64,000 nucleotides of DNA from Mycobacterium gastri (GTDB taxonomy: Bacteria; Actinomycetota; Actinomycetes; Mycobacteriales; Mycobacteriaceae), in NCBI RefSeq assembly GCF_002102175.1, contig NZ_LQOX01000129.1, forward strand, positions 1 through 64,000. Reading direction: 5' to 3'. Under the pieces are notes generated by a model. The model searched no databases, was not told where the DNA came from, and saw nothing but the letters and a program-made list of their open reading frames with translations. Position 1 is the first letter of the stretch, and each line of letters begins with the position of its first letter. A program made the translations under genes and the position numbers. Positions 16,013 to 23,977 of this stretch are shown here, piece after piece.

Positions 16013-16734
16013 GTCTGATCCTGACGGCACACGGCACCCGCAGACCGGCCGGTGTCGCAATGATCGGCGACCTTGCCGCGCGGGTGAGCGCACTGGTCGA
16101 CCAGACTGTGCACGTTGCGTTTGTCGATGTGCTGGGGCCCACACCCAGCGAAGTACTCTCCGCGTTGTCCCCGGCAGCGGTATCGGCCCAACCTGCAATC
16201 CTGGTGCCCGCCTTCCTGTCTCGCGGATATCACGTTCGAACCGACCTGCCGGCTCAGGTCGCCGCCAGCGGCCATCCGGACGTCACCGTCACCCCGGCAT
16301 TGGGGCCCAGCCGGGACATCACCAGAATCCTCACCTACCAGCTGGTGAAATCTGGTTGGCGTCAGGGCGATTCGGTGATCTTGGCGGCGGCGGGAACATC
16401 GGACCACCGGGCACAAGCCGACCTGCACAGCTCTCGGACGTTCCTGTCGACGCTTACCGGGACCCACGTAGAGCTGGCGTACGCGGCGACCGGCGTTCCG
16501 GATGTGCGCACGGCGGTTACCGAGGCCCGGCGAAGCGGTGGTCGCCGCGTCGTGGTCGTCTCTTATCTGCTGGCCGAAGGTCTGTTTCAAGAACGACTAC
16601 GCGCCAGCGGCGCCGATCTGGTGACGCCGCCGCTGGGCGAGCATCCAGGGTTGGCACGGTTGATCGCCGGACGATTCCGCAATGCCATCCGTGGCCGATT
16701 GGGCAGCCGGCGAATGCAACGCATGCCGAACTAG
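16009..16734 (+). CDS. CbiX/SirB-type sirohydrochlorin chelatase-like protein
   Basis: A 241-residue protein with the chelatase opening LILTAHGTRRP (His8 or thereabouts as the metal-binding residue) and a second repeated half (VILAAAGTSDHRAQAD, then VVVVSYLLAEGLFQERL). Such enzymes insert iron or cobalt into sirohydrochlorin. Since it is translationally coupled to nnaR and near nirB, whose product needs siroheme, ferrochelation for siroheme is the likely role. In the second half the His is displaced, so one half may be structural. It is equivalent to Rv0259c. Confidence 0.8.
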   Translation: MSLILTAHGTRRPAGVAMIGDLAARVSALVDQTVHVAFVDVLGPTPSEVLSALSPAAVSAQPAILVPAFLSRGYHVRTDLPAQVAASGHPDVTVTPALGPSRDITRILTYQLVKSGWRQGDSVILAAAGTSDHRAQADLHSSRTFLSTLTGTHVELAYAATGVPDVRTAVTEARRSGGRRVVVVSYLLAEGLFQERLRASGADLVTPPLGEHPGLARLIAGRFRNAIRGRLGSRRMQRMPN

Positions 16735-16831
16735 GTGGCAGACAAGCTCTTTGCCGGCAAGGCTCTGCCGGAATGGCACGCCGGCGTCACGGACGCTTGA
16801 TCTTTGATCACATCCGCGCAATCCTGGCACC

Positions 16832-17287
16832 ATGGCCCATCACCAGGAGCCCTCACGCGGGCTCCTCGACCCGGTAGCCAAGATGCTGCGGCTGCCGTTC
16901 AGCACACCGGAATTCATCGACAAAATCGTCACCGGAAGCGTCAACCAGGTCGGCCGCCGAACGCTTTACATGCTGATTACCACCTGGGACGCCGCGGGCG
17001 GCGGTCCCTTTGCGGCCAGTGCCATCGCGTCCACGGGCCTGGCCAAGACCGCCGAAATCGTTCAGGCGATGTTTATCGGGCCGGTCTTCAACCCGCTGCT
17101 CAAGATGCTGGGAGTCGACAAGATCGCGGTCCGGGCCTCGTTATGCGCTTCGCAGCTGGTCGGCTTGGGCATCATGCGCTACGGGGTGCGCTCGGAACCG
17201 CTGCATTCCATGTCGGTGGAGGCCCTTGTCGACGCCATCGGCCCGACGATGCAGCGTTACCTCGTCGGCGACATCAGCCGCGGGTAA
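16832..17287 (+). CDS. TetR C-terminal-domain-like protein without a DNA-binding domain
   Basis: A 151-residue helical protein (PEFIDKIVTGSVNQVGRRTL, LVGLGIMRYGVRSEPL, VDAIGPTMQRYL) that resembles the ligand-binding half of TetR regulators. No helix-turn-helix precedes it, and no frame upstream supplies one. The length is the same as the protein I recall as Rv0258c, so this is the normal form and not a truncation. Role is unknown; it may bind a ligand or another regulator. It converges with nirD with only seven bases between stops. Confidence 0.65.
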   Translation: MAHHQEPSRGLLDPVAKMLRLPFSTPEFIDKIVTGSVNQVGRRTLYMLITTWDAAGGGPFAASAIASTGLAKTAEIVQAMFIGPVFNPLLKMLGVDKIAVRASLCASQLVGLGIMRYGVRSEPLHSMSVEALVDAIGPTMQRYLVGDISRG

Positions 17288-17294
17288 GGCCTTG

Positions 17295-17651
17295 TCAGGC
17301 AGCAATCCGCGCGACTTGGATGTGACCTTCGGGTGTGACGCGCGCCGGGTAAACCGGTACCGAGACCCGTGGATCGTCCAGGCAGCTACCGTCGTCGAGC
17401 GCGAAAGCCTGCTTCAGAATCGGTGATTGGACCGCGACCCGACCGCCGCGATCGCCGACGATCCCGCGGGACAGCACGGCCGCGCCGGAGAACGGGTCCA
17501 CGTTACCGACCGCGCGCACCGAGCCGTCGTCGAGCCGGAACAGCGCCGCCTGGCTGCCGTCGTCGAGCAGCACACCGACACCACGGCCGGGAATGAGCTG
17601 GTCATACGCACACGCGGTGGTCCAGACCTGAATGTCGTTGACAAGTGTCAT
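17295..17651 (-). CDS. nirD: Nitrite reductase small subunit NirD
   Basis: A 118-residue Rieske-fold small subunit of the assimilatory NADH-dependent nitrite reductase. It keeps the fold (FRLDDGSVRAVGNVDPFSGA) but, as in other NirD proteins, lacks the Cys/His pairs that would hold a 2Fe-2S cluster. ATG 17651 overlaps the nirB stop (TGA on ATG), so the two are coupled. The sequence is nearly the same as M. tuberculosis NirD. Confidence 0.93.
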   Translation of the reverse strand: MTLVNDIQVWTTACAYDQLIPGRGVGVLLDDGSQAALFRLDDGSVRAVGNVDPFSGAAVLSRGIVGDRGGRVAVQSPILKQAFALDDGSCLDDPRVSVPVYPARVTPEGHIQVARIAA

Positions 17652-20239
17652 GATTCCCTCCCTGACCATGAGCGCATCCGCGGCATGCCAATGGGCACAG
17701 GGACTTTACGCCCGGCACGCTCGGTGAACGTCACGGTCGAATCGACCGCATCCGGGGCGTTGACGAAGGAGACGAACCGTGACAGCTTGTCCGGATCCTC
17801 CAGCACGCCCTTCCATTCGCACTTGTAGTTGGCAACATGCCGCTCCATTGCGGCCTCGAATTCCTCGGCCAGGCCGAGCGAGTCTTCGCACACCACCTCG
17901 CGCACGTGGCCGAGCCCCAGCGATTCCACCCACGGCGCGGTGCGTTCCAGCCGGTCGGCCGTGCGGATGTAGTACATGAGGAACCGGTCGATGTAACGGA
18001 CCAGTGTCTCGGTGTCGAGGTCGCCGGCTAACAGCTGGGCATGCCTGGGAGTCATGCCGCCATTGCCGCCCACGTAGAGGTTCCAGCCTTTTTCGGTGGC
18101 GATGACACCCACGTCCTTGCCGCGGGCCTCGGCGCACTCCCGCGCACAGCCCGAAACGCCCAGTTTGATCTTGTGCGGCGCGCGCAGGCCGCGGTAGCGC
18201 AATTCGAGATCGATGGCCAGCTGCACCGAATCCTGCTGTCCGTAGCGGCACCAGTCGCTGCCCACGCAGCTCTTCACCGTGCGCAGCGCCTTGCCATAGG
18301 CGTGGCCGGACTCCATTCCGGCGTCGACCAGCCGCTTCCAGATCAGCGGCAGCTGATCCACCCGGGCGCCGAACATGTCGATCCGCTGACCACCGGTGAT
18401 CTTGGTGTACAGCCCGAATTCCTGGGCGATCTGGCCGATCAGAATCAAGTGCTCGGGCTTGATGTCACCACCGGGGACCCGCGGGACCACCGAGTAGCTG
18501 CCGTTCTTCTGAATGTTGGCCAGGAAGTGGTCATTGGAATCCTGCAGCGCGGCTTGCTCGCCATCCAGAATGTGGTCGGAGCCGGTGGAGGCCAAGATCG
18601 AGGCGACCACGGGTTTGCAGATGTCGCAACCCTTTCCGCGGCCGAATCGCTCCAGCAGACCGGAGAAGGTCCGAATCTCGGTGGCCGAAATGATCTCGAA
18701 CAGCTCCGCCCGCGACTGGCTGAAGTGCTCACACAGCGCCTTGGACTGCTCCACCCCCTCGGCTTCCAGCAGCTGCTTCAGCAACGGCACGCAGGACCCG
18801 CACGAGGTGCCGGCCGCGGTGCATGCCTTGAGGGCGGGCACATCGGCGCAACCATCGGCGATCGCGCACTTCAAGTCGCCCTTGGTGACGTTGTTGCAGG
18901 AGCAGATCTGCGCCGAATCCGGCAGCGCCCCAACGCCCAACGCGACACCGCCCGCGCCGGATCCGGCCGGCGCGATCAGCGCCAGCGGATCCCCGGGCAA
19001 CTCGCTGCCGACCATGGGCCGCAGCAACCCGTACGACGAGGCGTCGCCCACCAGCACACCGCCCAGCAGTGTCTTGGCGTCGTCGGAGAGCACCAGCTTG
19101 GCGTAGGTGCGCTTCACCGCGTCGTTGATGACGACCTCGAGGCAGTTCTCGGTCGCGCCCATCGCATCGCCGAAGCTGGCGACATCGACGCCCAGCAGTT
19201 TGAGCTTTGTCGACAGATCTGCCTCCGGGAACTCGGCAGCACCGCCCAGCAGCCGGTCCGCCACCACCTCGGCGCTGGTATATCCCGGTCCGACCAGGCC
19301 GTAGCAGCACCCCTCAATCGCCGCCACCTCTCCGACCGCATAGATATCGTGATCGCTTGTCCGGCAAGACAGGTCGGTGAGCACGCCGCCACGTTCGGCG
19401 ATCGCCAGACCCGCCGCCTTCGCCAGCTCGTCGCGCGGCCGGATGCCGGCGGCGAAGATCACCACGCCGGCATCGATGGTGCCACCGTCGGTAAGCCGCA
19501 CCCGAACCGACGCTGAGCCATCTGAGTATTCAACGGGCTCAATGGTTTCGGTGCCCGTGCCAACGTGGACGGCGATCCCGAGGTCGGTGATCATGCGAGC
19601 GAGCAGGGCGCCGCCGGCCTCGTCGATCTGCTGGGCCATCAATCGGGGCATCATCTCGACGACGTGCGGCTGCAACCCGAACTGGCGCAGCGCATTGGCG
19701 GCTTCGAGCCCCAGCAGGCCGCCACCGATGACCACTCCGGCGTCGGTGCGAGCCGAGTTCAGTGTGTGCTGGGCGCCGGCGCGGATAGCGTCGAGGTCGT
19801 CCAGGGTGCGGTAGACATGGCATTCGGGCAGGTCGTGCCCGGGCACCGGGGGGACGAATGCGTAGGAGCCGGTGGCCAGCACCAGCGCGTCGTAGCCGTG
19901 CCGCTGCCCGTCGGCGGTGACGACCGACTTGGTCGCGCGGTCGATCTCGGTCACCCGGGTGTTGAGCAGCAACCGCACCCGGTCGTCACCGGCATAGTCG
20001 TTGCCCGGCAATGCCAGTTGGCCGCGGTCCCAGGTTTCGGTGTAGGAAGTCAGCCCGACCCGGTCGTAGGCGGCGTCGGCCTCCTCGGCCAGCACCGTGA
20101 TCCGCCACAAGCCGCTGGTGTCGCGGGCACGCAGTGCCTCCACCAGTCGGTGGCCCACCATGCCGTGCCCCACCACGATCACGTGCCGCCGGCAGGGCGA
20201 GTCCCCGTCGCGCGCGCGAGTGGTTCCGGCTGAAGCCAT
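17648..20239 (-). CDS. nirB: Nitrite reductase large subunit NirB
   Basis: An 863-residue NADH-dependent nitrite reductase reducing nitrite to ammonium in the cytosol. Order of domains: FAD/NAD(P) oxidoreductase (VIVVGHGMVGHRLVEAL near the start; VVIGGGLLGLEAA for NAD), a BFD-like 2Fe-2S domain (ICSCNNVTKG and TSCGSC), then the siroheme/4Fe-4S reductase with CVGSDWC and GVSGCARECAEARGKD cysteines and VGGNGG. ATG 20239 agrees with the family N-terminus. It is transcribed with nirD. Upstream lies a shared gap with hsp20 that holds a CRP-like site. Siroheme supply and control likely come from the genes at 14.9-16.7 kb. Confidence 0.95.
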   Translation of the reverse strand: MASAGTTRARDGDSPCRRHVIVVGHGMVGHRLVEALRARDTSGLWRITVLAEEADAAYDRVGLTSYTETWDRGQLALPGNDYAGDDRVRLLLNTRVTEIDRATKSVVTADGQRHGYDALVLATGSYAFVPPVPGHDLPECHVYRTLDDLDAIRAGAQHTLNSARTDAGVVIGGGLLGLEAANALRQFGLQPHVVEMMPRLMAQQIDEAGGALLARMITDLGIAVHVGTGTETIEPVEYSDGSASVRVRLTDGGTIDAGVVIFAAGIRPRDELAKAAGLAIAERGGVLTDLSCRTSDHDIYAVGEVAAIEGCCYGLVGPGYTSAEVVADRLLGGAAEFPEADLSTKLKLLGVDVASFGDAMGATENCLEVVINDAVKRTYAKLVLSDDAKTLLGGVLVGDASSYGLLRPMVGSELPGDPLALIAPAGSGAGGVALGVGALPDSAQICSCNNVTKGDLKCAIADGCADVPALKACTAAGTSCGSCVPLLKQLLEAEGVEQSKALCEHFSQSRAELFEIISATEIRTFSGLLERFGRGKGCDICKPVVASILASTGSDHILDGEQAALQDSNDHFLANIQKNGSYSVVPRVPGGDIKPEHLILIGQIAQEFGLYTKITGGQRIDMFGARVDQLPLIWKRLVDAGMESGHAYGKALRTVKSCVGSDWCRYGQQDSVQLAIDLELRYRGLRAPHKIKLGVSGCARECAEARGKDVGVIATEKGWNLYVGGNGGMTPRHAQLLAGDLDTETLVRYIDRFLMYYIRTADRLERTAPWVESLGLGHVREVVCEDSLGLAEEFEAAMERHVANYKCEWKGVLEDPDKLSRFVSFVNAPDAVDSTVTFTERAGRKVPVPIGMPRMRSWSGRES

Positions 20240-20326
20240 GCCATGAAGGTTAAAGGCGGAAAATTGCCGGAAAATCGCCCAATGTGACAGCCCGATGACA
20301 TGACGCTCACAGCTGGGAACAGCCTG

Positions 20327-20342
20327 TGTGACTGCGTTCACT
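20327..20342. promoter_or_regulatory. CRP-like site between nirB and hsp20
   Basis: TGTGA-CTGCGT-TCACT matches the CRP consensus TGTGA-N6-TCACA at nine of ten fixed positions. It is 88 bases upstream of the nirB start and 114 bases upstream of hsp20, so it could act on either gene. Confidence 0.5.
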
Positions 20343-20360
20343 ATCGGCGAAAGTCTAGGT

Positions 20361-20387
20361 GGAACTTTAGCGGGGTCGACTCATGTT
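20361..20387 (+). promoter_or_regulatory. Candidate SigH/SigE-type promoter of hsp20
   Basis: GGAAC at 20361-20365 and GTT at 20385-20387 are 19 bases apart, similar to the stress sigma factor pattern of -35 GGAAC and -10 GTT. The M. tuberculosis orthologue is strongly heat- and oxidant-induced through such factors. The leader would be about 60 bases. Confidence 0.4.
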
Positions 20388-20455
20388 CTACGAGATGGCC
20401 AACCCGGCACAGCGCCGGACACAGCTAACTCACAAGGAAGAATCAGGAGATATCC

Positions 20456-20917
20456 ATGAGCACTCTCGCATTGTGGTCGCGTCCGGCCCTGGGCGCCTGG
20501 GACCCCGACCGCTTGCTGCGCGACTTCTTCGGTCCCGCGGCAGTGACGGACTGGTACAAGCCGGCGACCAGCGGGTTCAGCCCGGCCGCGGAGGTCCTCA
20601 GAGACGGCGAGGACGCCCTGGTCCGCCTGGAGCTGCCGGGTGTCGACGTCGACAACGACGTCAACGTCGAGGTCGACCTTAGGAACGGGGTGAGCCGCCT
20701 GGTCATCCACGGTGAACACCGGGACGAACACGCGGAGAACACCGACGGTCGCGTCCTGAAGGAGATCCGTTACGGATCATTCCGCCGCTCGTTCCGGCTG
20801 CCCGCCCACGTCACCAGCGAGGCCATCACCGCTTCGTATGACGCCGGCGTGCTAACCGTCCGGGTAACGGGTGCCTACGCCAGGACTCAGGCGCAGCGCA
20901 TCGAGATCACCAGGTAA
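20456..20917 (+). CDS. hsp: Small heat shock protein Hsp20 (Acr2-like)
   Basis: A 153-residue alpha-crystallin-type chaperone. The crystallin domain covers about residues 40-145, with the ELPGVDVDNDV start, the FRRSFRLPAHV strand and the closing YDAGVLTVRVTG motif. The N-terminus FRxP-like region is LALWSRPALGAWDPDRLL. It holds unfolding proteins without ATP. ATG 20456 follows AGGAGA. It converges with the PPE gene with four bases between stops. It is equivalent to Rv0251c. Confidence 0.93.
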   Translation: MSTLALWSRPALGAWDPDRLLRDFFGPAAVTDWYKPATSGFSPAAEVLRDGEDALVRLELPGVDVDNDVNVEVDLRNGVSRLVIHGEHRDEHAENTDGRVLKEIRYGSFRRSFRLPAHVTSEAITASYDAGVLTVRVTGAYARTQAQRIEITR

Positions 20918-20921
20918 CCGG

Positions 20922-22109
20922 TTAGAAGGCTTCGGGTGCTGAGTAGTAGGCACCGGCCGTCATAAGGTCAAGGCCAATCACACGCGGAGGCGCGAAAGCG
21001 AATCCGGTGCCCACGCTCCAAGCCGTCCCAGCACCAACCAAGCTTCCGGCAGTGGCGTAGGTGGCGGCCCCGGTAAAGTCGCCAGAGCCGAGAGCGTAGG
21101 ACGCCGCGCTGAAATCGCTCACCACGATGGCTCCCTGGCGGCCGAGCGCGGTCTGGCTAGCGGAACCCAGCTCACCTAAGTAGGTTTGGTTGGTTGACGC
21201 CAGCTGTCCGAAAAGATCGGAGCTGGCCGCAGCCGGCAAGACCGTACTGATGTTGCCAGCAGTCGTGGGGGCAAGCAGATGGCCGGCCGTCGTGGCATCA
21301 AGGCCGATCAACGTCGGAACCGCGGCAGCCACATTGGTGGCCACAAGCGTATTCGCGCCACCCTCATACAGTGCCCCAGCAACGCCATAGCGAACGGCCC
21401 TGGTCAGGTCACCCGAGCGCAGCGCCGATCCCGCCGCAGCGTAGTTGCGACCGGACACTTCTCGTGCCCTGCGGAGAAGCGCCGCGTTAGCGGAGTTCGT
21501 CTGAGCCAAGAAGGCCTGATTTGTTTCACTCAGCTTGGCGGGGATTGAGGTGTCGGCGGCGGCGGCGCTGGCCATCTGGCCCGGCAAGGATTGCAACGCC
21601 TGCCGCCACGGCGACAAATTGGCAGCCACCGCCGACACCGCGCTGTGATACCCCGCCATCGCCGCCACATTCTTGGCCCACATCGCCTCGTATTCGCACT
21701 CGTTGGCCGCGATCGCCGGGGCGTTGAACCCGAACAGGTTAGAAATCGCCAGCAGTCGCAACTGCAGACGGTTGGCCGCGACGGCAAGCGGATGCGTTAT
21801 CGCCCCGCGGACCGCCTCAAAGCTGGAGACCACCGCTTTGGCCTGCGTGGCCGCACCGCCGGCCTCGGCCGCCGCCCCTTGAAGCCACTGTGAATACTGG
21901 GTTGCCACGGCCGCCATTGCCTTGGCCGCAGGACCTTGCCAGGGCCCGTCCGCCAGCCCGGAGATCACCGAAGTAAACGTGGATGCCGCCGAACCCAGCT
22001 CGCTGCCCAGCCCATCCCAGGCCACCGCGGCGGCCAACATCGGCTCTGAGCCGGGACCGGAATGGATTTGCGCCGAAGTCACCTCGGGCGCCGACACGCA
22101 GAAACTCAT
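20922..22109 (-). CDS. PPE-family protein with a duplicated C-terminal module
   Basis: A 395-residue PPE protein, an ESX-exported surface or secreted family. The N-terminal domain of about 175 residues has the SAPEV variant of the PPE motif and the GPWQGPAA (WxG) turn. The C-terminal part is two tandem copies with a period of 110 residues: NQAFLAQ…SGDLTRA…PTLIGLDATTAGHLL and NQTYLGE…SGDFTGA…PRVIGLDLMTAGAYY. ATG 22109 is preferred to ATG 22118 since GAAGGG lies nine bases before it. No PE partner is adjacent. There is no such gene here in M. tuberculosis, where PPE2 sits elsewhere in the region. Confidence 0.88.
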   Translation of the reverse strand: MSFCVSAPEVTSAQIHSGPGSEPMLAAAVAWDGLGSELGSAASTFTSVISGLADGPWQGPAAKAMAAVATQYSQWLQGAAAEAGGAATQAKAVVSSFEAVRGAITHPLAVAANRLQLRLLAISNLFGFNAPAIAANECEYEAMWAKNVAAMAGYHSAVSAVAANLSPWRQALQSLPGQMASAAAADTSIPAKLSETNQAFLAQTNSANAALLRRAREVSGRNYAAAGSALRSGDLTRAVRYGVAGALYEGGANTLVATNVAAAVPTLIGLDATTAGHLLAPTTAGNISTVLPAAASSDLFGQLASTNQTYLGELGSASQTALGRQGAIVVSDFSAASYALGSGDFTGAATYATAGSLVGAGTAWSVGTGFAFAPPRVIGLDLMTAGAYYSAPEAF

Positions 22110-22333
22110 TACAGCCATCCCTTCGTAGCTGGCCTGCCGTGGAATCCGGGCAAAACACTACGACAAATCGCGCCCGCAGAAGGGCGTTTTGACTCGGCTG
22201 AATCCAATCGCAGAAGTAAACAGCTACGGCACAATTCGATAACGAAATGTCGTTCGTCTGGTCCAGCACGTGAGCTCAACACCAGCCGCAACTGCAAGGT
22301 AACGGAAAACGATGGCGGGGTGAATGTAATGCG

Positions 22334-22525
22334 TTCGGGCCGGACCCGCACCAGCGCCCGGCATGCCCGAAGCCTGTCCTCCTCGCCCAGACCACCCCAC
22401 AACGGCAACTGCAGCGCCCCAGCGGACACCACCTCTATCGCCTGCAGCCGTAACAGCGTCAACTCGGCCGTGGGCCAGTCGCGGGCAATCCGATTGCCCG
22501 ACCACCCGTCCAGTTGCCAGCGCAC
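22334..22525 (-). pseudogene. Fragment of an ImuB-like Y-family polymerase
   Basis: A 64-codon stretch on the minus strand reads VRWQLDGW, then ELTLLRLQAIEVVSAG, LQLPLWGGLGEEDR and RALVRVR. This is very like the C-terminal part of mycobacterial ImuB (DNA damage mutasome) proteins. Nothing of the polymerase core is present on either side, so it is a relic. The open frame continues a while without similarity. Confidence 0.5.
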
Positions 22526-22547
22526 CCGGTTGGCCTAGGAGCGCTAC

Positions 22548-22580
22548 TGATCCGGCGGGATGGATGGCTCCGCCGGATCA
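22548..22580. repeat. Perfect inverted repeat, 11-base arms
   Basis: TGATCCGGCGG and CCGCCGGATCA are separated by 11 bases. The hairpin lies between the ImuB-like fragment and the sdh operon. It may be a terminator or a scar of a rearrangement. The remaining bases of 22110-22737 are the PPE leader and the sdh promoter region. Confidence 0.5.
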
Positions 22581-22690
22581 GCCGGTTACGGGCCCGGTCC
22601 GCGCCGAAGGTCGACCGCTCCGGTGGGCTCGGCCGGCGCCGAGATGTCCTGTGCATCGCCGCGGAGTGGGGATACCATCGGGTGACGTAT

Positions 22691-22706
22691 TGTGATCCGA
22701 AACACC
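22691..22706 (+). promoter_or_regulatory. Weak CRP-like site upstream of the sdh operon
   Basis: TGTGA-TCCGAA-ACACC matches eight of ten CRP positions and lies 32 bases before the first gene of the operon. The right half is poor, so this is tentative. Confidence 0.2.
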
Positions 22707-22737
22707 ATCGCCTTCCAGGAAGATACAGGGAGATACG

Positions 22738-23034
22738 TTGTCCGCCTCTGCTGAAATCGCCGAACTGCACGACCTCATCGGCGGTCTGCGGCGGTGCGTG
22801 ACCACGCTGAAGTCGCGATACGGCGACGACCCGGCCATGCGCCGCATCGTCATCGACGCCGACCGGATTCTCACCGACATCGAATTGCTCGACACCGATG
22901 TCTCTGAGTTGGACCTGGATCGCGCCAACGCCCAGTATTCCGGCGAGAAGATCGCCATACCCGACACCGACTACGACCGTGATTTCTGGCGCGACGTCGA
23001 CGACGAAGGTGTCGGCGGTCACAGTAGATACTGA
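22738..23034 (+). CDS. Conserved small protein leading the sdh1 operon
   Basis: A 98-residue acidic protein, starting at TTG 22738 with CAGGGAGA upstream. It has an N-terminal helical half (AEIAELHDLIGGLRRCVTTL) and an Asp-rich C-terminus (DTDYDRDFWRDVDDEG). I know of no function; it matches Rv0250c and is always found before succinate dehydrogenase 1 genes in mycobacteria as far as I recall. It may be an assembly factor or small subunit. The next gene begins 78 bases on. Confidence 0.82.
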   Translation: MSASAEIAELHDLIGGLRRCVTTLKSRYGDDPAMRRIVIDADRILTDIELLDTDVSELDLDRANAQYSGEKIAIPDTDYDRDFWRDVDDEGVGGHSRY

Positions 23035-23112
23035 CAACCAAACCCCGCCGAAAAGAGGGCCCTCTATCTGTGTACCCTTCGACGAGATACCACTCGAAGA
23101 GGATCACACCAG

Positions 23113-23937
23113 ATGAGCGCACCCACGGCGAACCGTCCTGATACCGGCGTTTTCTCACCCACCCGGGCGCAAATCCCCCAACGGACCCTGCGCACCGACA
23201 CCTGGTGGTGGGCACCGCTGGTCACCAACATCGGGTTCCTGGCGTTCATCGTCTATGCGACCACCCGGGCGTTTTGGGGCAGCGGCTACTGGGTCGAGAA
23301 ATACCACTACCTGACTCCGTTCTACTCACCGTGCGTCAGCGCGTCCTGCGAGCCTGGCGCAAGTCACCTCGGCGTCTGGTTCGGACACTTCCCGTGGTGG
23401 ATTCCGTTGGGAATGCTGGTATTACCGTTCCTGCTCGGTTTCCGGCTGACCTGCTACTACTACCGCAAGGCCTACTACCGGTCGGTGTGGCAGTCACCGA
23501 CCGGTTGCGCGGTACCTGAGCCGCGGGCCCACTACACCGGCGAAACCCGGCTTCCGCTGATCATCCAGAACAGCCACCGCTACTTCTTCTACATCGCCGT
23601 GGTGGTGTCGGTGATCAACACCTACGACGCGGTCATGGCCTTCCATTCACCATCCGGTTTCGGCTTCGGTTTGGGCAACGTCATTTTGGTGACCAACGTG
23701 CTGCTGCTGTGGGCCTATACGGTCTCCTGCCATTCATGCCGGCACGTGACCGGCGGCCGCCTCAAGCATTTCTCCAAACACCCAGTCCGGTATTGGATCT
23801 GGACGCAGGTCAGCAAGCTCAACACCCGGCACATGCTCTTCGCGTGGATCACGCTGGGCACGCTGTCGCTGACCGATTTCTACATCATGCTGGTGTCCAG
23901 CGGCACCATCGCGGATATCAGATTCATTGGCCACTGA
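23113..23937 (+). CDS. Succinate dehydrogenase 1 membrane anchor subunit
   Basis: A 274-residue membrane protein with five hydrophobic segments (near residues 35-53, 93-112, 155-173, 190-210 and 243-262). Conserved His residues in SHRYFF and SCHSCRHVTGG may bind heme or quinone. It anchors the SdhA/SdhB pair and passes electrons to menaquinone. It starts at ATG 23113, followed after 40 bases by sdhA. It is equivalent to Rv0249c of the Sdh1 complex. Confidence 0.88.
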   Translation: MSAPTANRPDTGVFSPTRAQIPQRTLRTDTWWWAPLVTNIGFLAFIVYATTRAFWGSGYWVEKYHYLTPFYSPCVSASCEPGASHLGVWFGHFPWWIPLGMLVLPFLLGFRLTCYYYRKAYYRSVWQSPTGCAVPEPRAHYTGETRLPLIIQNSHRYFFYIAVVVSVINTYDAVMAFHSPSGFGFGLGNVILVTNVLLLWAYTVSCHSCRHVTGGRLKHFSKHPVRYWIWTQVSKLNTRHMLFAWITLGTLSLTDFYIMLVSSGTIADIRFIGH

Positions 23938-23977
23938 GCCATTTGAAGAACTATCGGAATTGAGCTAGCGAGGTTTC

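Noticed and set aside
16832..17287. Truncated TetR pseudogene
   Set aside because: Although the DNA-binding half is absent, the length agrees with the known M. tuberculosis counterpart and the frame is intact, so it was kept as a gene.
22738..23034. Antisense frame at 22459-23037 as a gene
   Set aside because: The plus-strand gene has a ribosome site, a constant place before sdh, and protein-like composition. The opposite frame crosses the sdh promoter.
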